Below are positions 35,300 to 45,769 of a stretch of 62,000 bases of DNA, piece after piece (the first letter of the stretch is position 1; each line of letters starts with the position of its first letter). The translations under genes were made by a program, and so were the position numbers. Origin of the DNA: Gnetum montanum (Eukaryota > Streptophyta > Gnetopsida > Gnetales > Gnetaceae); NCBI GenBank assembly GCA_015680685.1, contig MNCI01022658.1, positions 68,751 to 130,750 of the forward strand. The letters are read 5' to 3'. The notes under the pieces were generated by a model, which worked only from the letters and a program-made list of their open reading frames with translations, ran no database searches and was not told where the DNA came from.

Positions 35300-35857
35300 T
35301 ACCTAGAAGAGCCCTACTTATGATTTGTTTGAGGATTTAAAAAGTGTTAAAGCCAACTTTTCGATGTATGATCTCCTACACTTTAATGAAATGAAAGAGG
35401 TAATTTAGGATATAGTTCATACATTTGAAACCAAAAAAGAAAAATCCCCAATCCCTGAAAGGGAAGTTCACTTCCCAAAAAGTCCTAACACATTTTTAGT
35501 ACAAAATGCAAACAATTCCATGATGAGCAAGAAAGAGAAACCCCCTTCCCTAATAACTCTGATTATTTTAGGAAAGAACATTCATAATTACTTAATGAAT
35601 TCTGGAGCAACTGTTAGTGTCATGTCACTTGAGGTATGTAAGAATTTAGGAGCATAAATGATACCACAAATGAAAAGTGTAATACAACTTGATGGGTCTA
35701 AGGTACCTATGGTAGATTCATTAAAAGGAGTGAAAGTGCAACTTAAACAATACCCTACATTTACATGTTACAGGAATATCCTAGTAGTTGACATGTCACC
35801 CACCTATGGTGTGCTCTTATCTAGGACTTTTGAAGCCAATTGGGGGCTTCTTTAGGT
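35300..35857 (+). pseudogene. Aspartic protease of element H
   Basis: In another frame than gag: YDLFEDLKSVKANFSMYDLL (typical pre-protease segment of Tat elements), then NYLMNSGATVSVMS, where the catalytic Asp of DSGA reads Asn, and YGVLLSRTF in place of the usual LLGRxW. A stop at 35655. Truncated by element C at 35919. Confidence 0.7.
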
Positions 35858-35918
35858 CAAATTTCTCAAAATTATTAATCCCTATCAAAGGAAAATCTAA
35901 ATAAATGATCATACCAAG

Positions 35919-36583
35919 TGATGGGACGCGATATCGCATGGGCCATGATATCGCATGGGCCGCGATATCGCAGCCCACCGCAATGTTTATAAATAAGAAG
36001 CGGCTGTCCCTTGTTTCATATATTAGAGTTAGACAGTAGTGAAACTCTAGTAGTTTGATCCCTCCAGAGATAGATTATTTTTCTAGTATCTACCCACAGT
36101 GTGGTGAATGTAATTGTATGACATCCTTTATTCGAGTGTGACATACTTGGACATGCACATGACCGGAAATAAAGATCGAGATTACTTCATCATTGTAGCA
36201 TTCACTTTGTTTATTTATTTATTTAATTGTTGTTTACTGCTTTCCTAATTAGTTTCTCTCACCCTTATCTCCTAGTCACATTGAATGAGTACGACTTGAT
36301 TACGGGCATTTAAGTGTAACTACTTGGTAACCCAGTGGCGTACCTAGGATCTGCGCTTGGTAATCCCAGTGGTAGTCATGCACGAAGTCCAAGATGTGTA
36401 CGGATAATCAAGGAATGGATGCTCATCGCACTTAGGCTAGATTAGATTCTCTTACCCTCTCTCTCCTAGATTAGTTNAAACTCCACAGATGAACTAGTTG
36501 TGGCACCTAGATAGTTATCCNAATTGCGCATGAAAACCCTCGTATTCGTATGGTTGAGTGTAGGGGTACCTCGCCACTCATCA
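35919..36583 (+). repeat. 5' LTR of element C (assembly-damaged)
   Basis: Begins TGATGGGACGCG; GATATC at 35930, 35947 and 35964 (exact 17-bp period); TATAAATA near 35991; ends CACTCATCA. It measures 665 bp against 836 bp for the 3' copy. Between N 36477 and N 36521 lies a 43-base piece that is the reverse complement of LTR sequence (compare 44824-44866), so about 200 bases are missing or scrambled. Confidence 0.85.
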
Positions 36584-36584
36584 T

Positions 36585-36602
36585 AGGCGCCGTTGCCAGG
36601 GA
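36585..36602 (+). promoter_or_regulatory. Primer-binding site of element C (tRNA-Asp type)
   Basis: AGGCGCCGTTGCCAGGGA, one base after the LTR end; nearly the perfect complement of the plant tRNA-Asp 3' end. Confidence 0.82.
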
Positions 36603-36724
36603 CGATGCTAGTTATTTAGATTAGTTATATCATACAAGGTCACTATAAAAGGACTTAACGATATATCTCTTAGAAAGAAGTAATTATAAAAAGTAACATC
36701 CAAATTCACACACAACTTTAAACA

Positions 36725-39590
36725 ATGCCTCCCCTACAAGATTATAATAATGCCACATTTAGTGAGGAAGTTCATTGGAGAACCAACGAACTCTATGACG
36801 ATGAAGATTGGAGCATACAACCTGAAGTGGGAGTTTCTTATAAACATGAACGGAAACAACGTCATCCCAACACATGAAAGCCTAACTTACCCGATGACGA
36901 TGAACCCCCACTGGCCACTACAAGCCTAATGCAAATACAAGAGGCTGTTCGAATCCCCTGTAGGCATTGTAAAGAGAGCTATCTACCCAGGCTCGATTTA
37001 AACAACTTTTCCAAATTTTTAGGAGGCTATGACTTAGATCTGTATCAACATTTACAAGCCTTCTACGATGCCTACACATGGAATAACATTGATAATGGGT
37101 GGCAAAAACTTAAACTCTTTCCTATGATACTCGTTGACCAAGTGATGAAGTCTCGTAAAGTCAATGCATTGATTGGGTTGCGTATACGTGGCCGCGTTGA
37201 CGTAGGCCCATTGACGTAGCCTACTTGCATCGATGTGGCCTCATTTATGCAGCCACCCTTCTCGGCCTATAAATATGAGGGCCTTCCGCCTCATTTAGGC
37301 ATCTTTTTGAGTAGTTGTAGCAAAGATCTTGCAGTTTGTTCCCGCAAGAGATAGAATATTTTCCAAGTGCCTACAGCAAGTGTAAGAAAAGTGATCAGAT
37401 CTTTATTCAAGCGTTGATGTATCTGAGCCCATTGGCATGACGACAATAAAGACGAACTGTTCAAGCATTCCTTGCAGCATTTGGACTTAGTTATTTCATG
37501 CATTTAATAGTTTAATATGTTTATGCTTTATTAGTTACTTGTTGATTACTTATGTTTTCATTATTATAATTTCAATAATTATTGTTCATTCGTACTTCGT
37601 TAAAGACATAAGTACAACCATCTCGAACGTAATCCAAACACTTGGTAAGCCCAATGCTGCTTAATGTCTGGTAACTCAGTGTTAGGAAATGCTTAGAATG
37701 TGCTTGGAAGATGGGACCAGATACTTATGCTAGGAGTAGTTAGAATATAAATTAGGATAATTAGAGATTAGATAATAGTTTATTCCTTACTTTCCATACC
37801 TCAATTAGTCGCTGAGAAGATAATTAAAAAGATATAAAAGTCATTAGCCTTAGTCTCACTTAACCAACGTAAACAAGACCTCACAAGTGAGATTAGGATG
37901 ACAATGATCGTTTTAACCCAAGGTTTCACTGGTTAGAAGTCTGGTGTATGTTAAGTGCTTACAGTCTACNTGTTTTAACCCAAGGTTTCACTGGTTAGAA
38001 GTCTGGTGTATGTTAAGTGCTTACAGTCTACGAATTTCGACCGAGTTGCGCGTGAACGCTCGTGATTCGTATGGTTGGGCATTGGGGTACCTAGCCTCTC
38101 ATCACCAAGCAAAAATATGGTATAGATCGTTAAAACCAAATTCAATATGACGTTGGTTAACAATGGTAGAAGTCTTTAACGAAAAATATCAAACCTACGC
38201 AAGAGTGTCATCCTTGAGGAAACAAATCCAAGGATGGAAACAAGCACAACATGAACCCTTGGACATGGCCTTAGAAAGATATTATGCACTATTAAACAAC
38301 TGTCCAGGCCATGGGTTTTCCAAGGAAAGGCTAATGTATCATATCATTGATGGGCTATGTAATGAAACAAGAGAGACCTTAGGAATGTACGCCCAAGGTC
38401 AATTATACGAACTATGAACCCATCAAATCCAAGAGCTTATTAAGCGGGTAGCAAAAGAAGGAGAAATGGCTAGATGGGAGAGTGTTGAAAAACATCAATG
38501 GGACCAAAATCTCGACTTAACAAAGGTCCATGATCATACAAAGGAGAAATCAACCAATCTTAAGGTGGAAACACCATCTTTGCCAATACAACAAACATTA
38601 CAAGAAGCCAAGGCAAAGATCAATAAGATGTTGGAATGGACGTATCAAAAGTGTGGAGAATATATCAATATTATTGGAGATAGAGTTTTAACAACCCAAG
38701 AAGTAGGACAAAATAGTAGATAATCAGAAAAAAGGGATAAAGAAAATAAGAGCTCAACTGCCAATCATATGTATGAATGCAACATATGCCTGTACGATCA
38801 CCCCAAGGGCCAATGCCCAATATTGTCACATCTACATGAGCATTGGGGAAACACGTTACATCCAGAGTTCGTACAAAGATACTGTGTTCGATCACAGTGG
38901 CAACAATCCCAATTGTGGGGGAGACCACCCTTAGACTGGAGACACCCTTCGTATCATCTGAACCCAAATGCTTATCTTGTTCAACATCCTATTTTTGCAA
39001 TTGGACCAACATACTCTATCTCATCATAGTACCATTCTCCTTAATACTATCAGCCCATGCCTCCAACACAACCACCACCTTGTGCACCTTATACTCCTCC
39101 TAACTTTCAACATTATCATCCTTTCCCTCCTTCTAAACTACCACCAACTGTTCCTAAGGTGCCTGCACCACAACAACAACCCATGAACTACACTTGTGCT
39201 ACTAATACTAACAGTAGTGAAAAGCCTCCTCAACATCAAAAGCGTCCTTTCTTTAAACACGACCATAAGAAGGGACAACGTAATTCAGAGGCCACTACAT
39301 CCTACAACTCAGCACAAGTCCCACACTGTGGTGCACCCTTATCTTTGAACCCAACCCCTCATGTTACTTCATCAGGGCCACCAACTAACACTCCAACAAC
39401 CATACGACCCAATGAACACAATCATGGAAGGCAACAACCTAATCCTTGCATACCATTTAACGGTCACAAACATCATAGTGGGTCAACTTGTTATCTAGGA
39501 ACTAATCGTATAAAGTGCCCCACTATGCTTACTACAATCAAGTGTATGAACCCCAATGGGGTAAGTATGGACCAGTTCCAATACTTCTAA
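36725..39590 (+). pseudogene. gag: gag of element C, one frame with stops, split by solo LTR G
   Basis: ATG 36725. Removing LTR G and one CCAAG copy rejoins LVDQ with AKIWYRSL in frame. Order: N-terminal HWRTNELYDDEDW, capsid core NFSKFLGGYDLDLYQHLQAF to GHGFSKERLMYHIIDGL, a Lys/Glu coiled coil, knuckle CNICLYDHPKGQC (CX2CX3HX4C) near 38780, and a long Pro/Gln/Asn/His-rich tail from 39057 (PPTQPPPCAPYTPPNFQHYH) to the stop at 39588. Stops near 36876, 38148, 38415, 38721 and 39027 break it. No protease follows. Confidence 0.85.
37143..38104 (+). repeat. Solo LTR G in gag of element C
   Basis: Perfect target-site duplication CCAAG (37138-37142 and 38105-38109). Begins TGATGAAGTC, ends CTCTCATCA; TTGACGT repeats near 37195-37220; TATAAATA at 37268-37275; AATAAAGA near 37446. 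Two identical 60-base copies (37910-37969 and 37972-38031) flank an N at 37970 and are probably an unmerged contig overlap, so the true length is near 900 bp. Confidence 0.9.
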
Positions 39591-39641
39591 CATGCAAGGA
39601 TCCTCATCCTTCATTTATTAATCCTTGATGTCCTCAACCAT

Positions 39642-39654
39642 TTAGTTATGGGGG
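39642..39654 (+). promoter_or_regulatory. First internal PPT-like motif of element C
   Basis: TTAGTTATGGGGG, just after the gag stop, in the place where B has its motif after pol. Confidence 0.45.
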
Positions 39655-40722
39655 ATATCCCCCATTTTAATAACAAGCAGGATTAATCAATATTTTTCAC
39701 TTTTCTTTAATTTTACAACTTTTTGTTTTTCAGCTTTTCATTTTTCAACTTTTTGTTTTATCTTTTTATCTTTTTGTGTTTTTTTCTTTTTACATTTTTG
39801 TTAGTAATCTCATCTATGAATAAAACACTCATGTGGATCGTTGGTTGAGGTGTGTTCTATGTTATTAAGTCATGAGTGATCAATTATTTGGAACAGTGAG
39901 CCCATTACACCCACATCCATTCTACAAATAAGAGGTTCTGTTCGAGGGTACAGTGATATTCTTGATATTTTAAAAAACATAAAATTAATTTTGTGTTCAT
40001 TGTACCCTGAATGAAGAAGGATGGACCAAAAGGGAATGATTAGGATGTGACATCAAGGGGACTTGCGGATTCTCTTTGGTGATGCCTGTGGGAGTTATCA
40101 TGCAACGTGGTTGTCCTAAGATCCTTGTAGATCTAATGAAAATGGGAGTAAGAGTAATCAAACGGGCACTCAAAAATCCAATGCTATTCTAGGGGGCTCC
40201 ACTGGAAAGACATGCACCCATGCCTGAAGGTTGGTGGCTTCTCTAGATTCAGTATTCAAAGAGAAAAAAAAAAGAAAAGAAAAAAGAAAAGGAAGTGCCA
40301 CAAAACAAAAGTCACTCCTCCCTTGCATAAAACGCCAAGTGATCGTACGCCTTGTTGTTATAGTACTCTCATAGTCGCTCATCATGGGATGAAACAATGC
40401 GATGTCACTGATTAGAAGGATGGACTTGGTCCTAATCTTGGAATGACGGGTTAATGACACCTTAATCATACTTTACACGTAGGATTCATTGTGCCCTAGG
40501 TTAGTTACCTCATGTTCCAATCTCTACGATCCCTTTCTATAGTTCGTCTCATCTCCCTATTCGTGTAATTGTAGCTCATGTCCCGTATAACATAGAATTC
40601 TTACCTCATTTCAGTGATAATTACATGTGTGTGTTTTGTGGAGTTGGTTCGGATTACATTTAACCCTTCTAGTGCCCACAGACACTTTAAGTATGGTTAC
40701 ATAAGGGCATTATAGGTTAGAA

Positions 40723-40744
40723 CCTGCTTTGGGGAGGACCCACT
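40723..40744 (+). promoter_or_regulatory. Conserved purine-rich block (element C)
   Basis: CCTGCTTTGGGGAGGACC followed by CACT, identical in its core to the blocks in elements A and B. Confidence 0.5.
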
Positions 40745-40863
40745 TGTGTAATCTTTTGTAATCTTCACTTATGACATAGCTCACACACCATTTCTTACCC
40801 TTAGCATAATTTTTCATNCGATTTTTATTCCGTTTGAACTTGCTTGAACCCAGAGTGTTTAGC

Positions 40864-40876
40864 TTAGTCGTGGGGG
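40864..40876 (+). promoter_or_regulatory. Second internal PPT-like motif of element C
   Basis: TTAGTCGTGGGGG about 300 bases before ORF3; followed by AGGGACACTT. Confidence 0.45.
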
Positions 40877-41137
40877 AGGGACACTTGCCGAAAAGTGCCT
40901 AAATTTTTTGAAATTTATCATCGCCCAAAGGACATCAGCTAGGGTAATTAACTATAACACTTAGAATAATTGTGCCTAAAAATCATTTAATCCCTAGGTA
41001 TACCAGGAAACTAAAATGGAAACCACCTAAGTCACAGGACTCATTATTACAAACTTTTGAGCACTTTCACACGTGATAACATAAGATCATTAATTAAGGA
41101 AAGTAGTAAGGTACAACTTAACTTCAAAAATGACCTT

Positions 41138-41164
41138 ACTAATGCTTGGCCTGTGTGATTGCAG
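41138..41164 (+). promoter_or_regulatory. Splice-acceptor-like site before ORF3 of element C
   Basis: CTAAT at 41140-41144, then TTGGCCTGTGTGATTGCAG ending at 41164, directly followed by the ORF3 ATG at 41165. Confidence 0.5.
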
Positions 41165-43925
41165 ATGGTCCCGAAATGTGGACAATAGGAGGGTCCTACC
41201 CAAGGTGGAAGCAAACAAGCTCAGAGAGGTAAAAGACAAGGTCCTGCCAGACAACATGCAGAATAGGAGGAGCAATCATTCAGTATTCATCAAGATGAAC
41301 CTCCTACTGGATGGTCCGGGTAGGTAGAAGGAGAAGATGCTACAGCGCTTGTACTGGGACAACAACTCACATTGCCCCAAGGTGTGTTCAAGCTATCCAT
41401 GAGAAGTCCACATTCGCTGCGGTGAGTGTGGAGTTGAACTTTGAGTCATTTGTAGAGTTCACTCCTAAGGCCATTAGGGATCACCTCAAAGAGTCTCCCT
41501 TATGGCCTATCCTCTCTGAAAGTAGTGCCTAGTACCTAGGAGAGACGTACCAATTTTGGCACAATAGGGAGCATGGCACCACTGTTAATATTTGTGGTGT
41601 GATAGTTGATTTCTCTATGCAGGCAATTTCAGAAGTGTTAAACCTTTCGAATACAGGGCCCCATGTTGCTCGATTATCCACCCGTTCAGACCCCGATGTG
41701 CGAAAGGGTTAGTTGGAAAAGGCTTATGGCAGAGATAAAGCATTTGGTGAACTGATGATGGAAGAGAGAGTTTACTTCAAAATCAGAACATATCACCTCT
41801 TCCCCACAAAGGGCCTCAAAAGAATATCAATGTATGCGGCTAGAGGATGTGCAGTGTTGATGGAAAAGGTTAACGCTAACCTACCCCATCTATATTTGAT
41901 GGAGATCCTGAGGTGGTTCGAAGATCGAAAGACAGAGAAGATGGCGTTGCCTTTTCCCTGTATTATCAGAAAGATTTACCAATGTGCTAGTATTCAGGGG
42001 TACACCAATGATGTCCTTTGAAAAGCCCAAATTGCTTCATATGCTGAATTGTTAAAAGCGCCAGCTCCAAGAAAAAGCACTAGCGAGGAGCTGGGACCAG
42101 AATAAGAGGAAGAACAGATGGTTGGACCCAGTCAACCTCCAGCCACAAGTCTTAGCCAACAACAAGAAGCAGGGCCTAGCACGGGCTAGGATTAGCCGCC
42201 ACTACCGTAAGACTATAGACCGTCGATGAGCCATCTTAGAGCCATCACTGAAACGATCAGTTGGGGAAGTCGTGATGACGCAAACCTTTTCCGTGTCAGT
42301 GATGCCATTCAGCCTACAGTTTCGTTGGATCGCACAAGGGGGAAGTTATCCATTCAAACAGGAGGAGGGAAAAGTAGATGGTCACAACAGATCTTAGGAA
42401 ATGTAGCATCTTTCCAGGTGTAGTTAGAGACTGGTGAAGGGGCCACTATGGTGGTCATGCAACACTAGAATTCCGCGGGAGCTGTAGAAGTGGTCACAGA
42501 TCACATCAAGGAATCCTTCAATGTGCCTGTTGTGCCACCAGTAGATCTCTCAGAAGCACGAGATGCTCAAACTCTGGCCAGAACCTCAATGACTCCTGTG
42601 AAACATGAGGATGTGCTTGATAGATTACTTCAAATAGGACAAGTGATGACGTCCCTGTTTGACATCCGTCAGTATGTTACAACAATTCAGTTAGACCTCA
42701 TTTCCACAAAGGGGAAGCTGGTCTTAATAGAAGTAAGGGTAGAGCATGCTAAAGCTGAAGTGCAGAAACTACAAGAGTAGCTCGTGACCTTACAAGCACC
42801 ACAGCGGGATCCTCTGCAATTTGTTCTTGTAGACCAGCTAGAAAACTTTAGAATCGAGCAGCTAACAAAATTAATTGTAGAAAATAAGAAGGTGGTGGAA
42901 GAAAAGGAGAAGGCTATTTGGGATGCCTTCGTAGCGCAAGCGCAAACCCATGTGCATCTTAAGGCACTCAAAGCCTTATAGGAAGAAAACAAACAGCTTG
43001 CGACTAACAATCTTCGGTTGACCCTTGTAGAAAAGAAAAAGAATGTTCTCGATGAACACTTTTATCAATTATGAGAATAATTCATCCATGTCAATTGAGA
43101 CGTAAGCTGTTTAGCCAGAGAAAATCGAACCCTCTTGATGGAGGAGGTACACGCCATTCGTCAAAAGTCGACGATTGAGATAAGCACGTGGCAGAATGAG
43201 GCTAAATGGCATGAAAAGATGAAGGAGCACTTCTGGGATTAAGTGGGGATGTACAAACATATCCTAAAGAAGGAGATCCATATGGCCAAGGCCAAATCAA
43301 CACTATCAGTGCTTAACACACTGATTGGTGGGTCCTATTGGATACATATGCCTTCGCCCACCAAGCGGAAGTTAAGAACCGGGACCTACAGATTCAGGAC
43401 TTGATAGAATACATGGAGTTGGCAAATCTAAGATATGCCAACCTTGCCATGTTAACAACAGGGCGCTTGAGGTCAGAGCTTCAGTAGCAGGTAGCAACCA
43501 CCCACATCAAATACGAAGCAGAATTTGTAGAACGCAAGAAGCTGTTGGAAAAACTAGATGCTGCAAATTCTAAACTTGAGGTGGTAAAAGCCAGCTACCA
43601 GGGATAGAAAGATGTCACAACTGACTTGGCTCGATAGCTAATGGACCTTCACGAATACAAGAACAAAGCTAGAGCCTATGAGGAGGAACGACGGGTGTTC
43701 GCGGCTTGGTATGTCAAGGCCAACCAAATGTTCCCGCAACTACCCTATCCATGGAAGGTACAAACTCTGTCAAACATTGGAACATTAGCATGGACAGAAC
43801 AAGACCCTCAGACCAAAGAGGAGAAGCTCTAGGCCATACTTCAACGCCATCAAGCCTCAAAGCCTAGAGCACAAGACAAAGGGAAGGCACCAATGGAGGA
43901 GCCACCACCACCAGGAACTACATGA
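41165..43925 (+). pseudogene. ORF3 of element C: plant-transposon-protein-like domain plus long coiled coil
   Basis: From ATG 41165 a basic Gln/Arg-rich start, a frameshift before 41311, then one frame to about 43350 and another to 43832. Domain 1 (about 41420-42060): LNFESFVEFTPKAIRDHLKE, YLGETYQFWHNREH, NICGVIVDFSMQAISEVLNL, LKRISMYAARGCAVLMEKVN, the pattern of the domain annotated as putative plant transposon protein in Athila third ORFs. A Pro/Gln/Ser linker follows (PAPRKSTSEELGPE). Domain 2 (about 42490-43830): heptad-like Lys/Glu/Leu helices (VRVEHAKAEVQKLQE, IVENKKVVEEKEKAIWDAFV), ending NQMFPQLPYPW and a Pro-rich tail. Stops are scattered. No transmembrane segment is evident, so an envelope role is not supported. 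Function unknown; homologues at 9066-9700 and 13860-15815/24474-24743. Confidence 0.75.
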
Positions 43926-44077
43926 GTTCCAAATTTTTGTAGTTGTAGCATATTTTGTGTGTTGTATCTTTGTTTTGTTTTCTTCCCACACTGCAGCATC
44001 ATCCCATTTCTTTTCCCATCTAATAATCCCATACCTATCCACTGTGTAATCACTGTAACTCAAAGACAAGTTTTTAT

Positions 44078-44092
44078 TTAGTTGTGGAGGTA
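44078..44092 (+). promoter_or_regulatory. Polypurine tract of element C
   Basis: TTAGTTGTGGAGGTA directly before the 3' LTR. Confidence 0.7.
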
Positions 44093-44928
44093 TGATGGGA
44101 TGCGATATCGCATCCCCCGTGATATCGCATCCCTCGTGATATCGCATGGGCCGCGATATCGCATCCCCTGCGATATCGCAGCCCACCGCAATGTCTATAA
44201 ATAAGAAGTAGCTCTCCCTTATTTCATATATTAGAGTTAGATAGTAGCGAAACTCTAGTAGGTTGATCCCTCCAGAGATAGATTATTTTTCCAGTGTCTG
44301 CCCGCAGTGTGGTGAATGTAATTGTACGATATCCTTTATTTGAGTGTGACGTACTTGGACACGCACATGACTAAAAATAAAGATCGAGATTACTTCATCA
44401 TTGCAGCATTCACTTTGTTTGTTTATTTATTTAATTGTTGTTTGCTAATTTCCTAATTAGTCTCTCTCATACTCATCTCCTAGCAATGCGGAATGAGTAC
44501 GACTTGATTACGAGCATTTAAGTGTGACTACTTGGTAACCCAATGGCGTACCTAGGATCTGCGCTTGGTAATCCTAGTGGTAGTGATGTACAAAGTCCAA
44601 GATGTGTACGGATAATCAAGGAACGGATGCTCATTGCACTTAGGCTAGATTAGATTCTCTTACCCTCTCTCTCCTAGATTAGTTAGTTTAAGATCACTTT
44701 CAATTGCCTTCAGGAGTAGCGTTAGATTAGGAACACATCATACACCTCACTCTAGACTAAACCATATGTGACAAATATAATACTAGTCCAGGTGGGAAGA
44801 CAGTGAACTGTGACCTAAGGATAACTGTCTAGGTTCCACAACTAGTCCATCTGCGAAGTTCGACCGGATTGAGCGTGAAAACGCTCGTATTTGTATGGTT
44901 GAGTGTAGGGATACCTCGCCACTCATCA
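44093..44928 (+). repeat. 3' LTR of element C
   Basis: 836 bp, TGATGGGATGCG...CACTCATCA. GATATC at 44104, 44121, 44138, 44155 and 44172 (exact 17-bp period, five copies); TATAAATA at 44196-44203; an AATAAAGATCGAG poly(A)-like signal near 44376. Confidence 0.9.
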
Positions 44929-44985
44929 CCAGGAGAACCTTTCTACAAATAAGTAGTTACAAACTTCGATCAACAAAATCATTCT

Positions 44986-45435
44986 TTGGAAAATCAAAAC
45001 ATTGACCTTTATATTAGAGTTATTGAGGTTGACCATGGCAAACATGTTATAGATGACCATGTGAGTGAAGTTACAAAAATAATTCCTTTTTCTCATACAA
45101 ATTCCACCCAACCCTATCAAACTTCTAGAGAAGGTGAAGAAATCAATGAAGATACCTTGCCTTATCATCAATGCAATGGAAAGGGATTTCTATTGAATGA
45201 CTCGCCACCTTTAAGGGAGGAAAAAGAAATAAATGAGATCCCAACCAGCAAAACATTAGAAGGTGCATTAAATTTTGATGACACATCCATTGAACATATT
45301 CCTAGAGGGGTTGTATTCAATGATTTACAAAGACCTAGACCTGTTATACCTAAGATTGAAACTTATATGAAAGAAAAATTTGGTAAAATTCTAGGATCTA
45401 AAATTATTCATCTTATGAAACACTTTAGTGCTTAA
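44986..45435 (+). pseudogene. Unknown open frame of element H between protease and integrase
   Basis: A 149-codon frame that is open up to TAA at 45433. Acidic and Asn/Thr-rich at first, later PRGVVFNDLQRPRPVIPKIE and YMKEKFGKILGSKIIHLMKH. It is part of host element H pol, between protease and the missing RT. I do not recognise the domain. Confidence 0.4.
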
Positions 45436-45499
45436 TAAAAAATGAACAAGAAAATTAAGATTGTGTCTTGATTTTCATAATCTTAATCATCAAAAAATT

Positions 45500-45769
45500 G
45501 TTAAATGATGGTTTGGCAAGAGATATGCAGGTGAAGTCTTTAAAATAGGAGACCTAGTCTTGAAAAGAGGTAGAGAATTTGGCTGAACAAGCCTTCAAGG
45601 TAAGTTCTCTCCTATATGGTCAGGCCCATTCCATGTTATAGATGTTATTGGTCCCAATGTGTACAAAATTGTTGATTTGCAAGGACATAGGTTACATAGG
45701 AATTTTAATGCATTTCATTTGAAGCATTTCTACTCAGGTGTCCCACATGGACACCTAGTAGATTCTTAG
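45500..45769 (+). pseudogene. Integrase C-terminal domain of element H
   Basis: VFKIGDLVLKRGREFG, then GKFSPIWSGPFHV, NVYKIVDLQGHRLHRNFNAF and HLKHFYSGVPH. GDLVL, the GPF motif and the NAxHLKxFY end are the signature of the Ty3/gypsy integrase C-terminus. One stop at about 45584. RT, RNase H and the DDE core are deleted. Confidence 0.78.

Larger units (their letters stand above)
39655..41137 (+). other. Non-coding region of element C between gag and ORF3
   Basis: T-rich start and the GTGACATCAAGGGGACTT block near 40047, colinear with A and B. An A/G-rich run occurs at 40261-40300. N at 40818. Confidence 0.65.
35919..44928 (+). mobile_element. Element C: pol-less Athila-type retrotransposon with gag and ORF3, nested in H
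   Basis: Target-site duplication CCAAG (35914-35918) / CCAGG (44929-44933). 5' LTR, tRNA-Asp primer site, gag (one frame), no protease, RT or integrase, a non-coding stretch with conserved blocks, ORF3, PPT, 3' LTR. Solo LTR G is inserted in gag. Net length about 8.0 kb without G. It appears non-autonomous, depending on enzymes supplied by a relative. The 5' LTR is misassembled at 36477-36521. Confidence 0.9.

Noticed and set aside
41165-43925. ORF3 as an envelope gene
   Set aside because: No signal peptide or transmembrane segment could be seen; coiled coil dominates.
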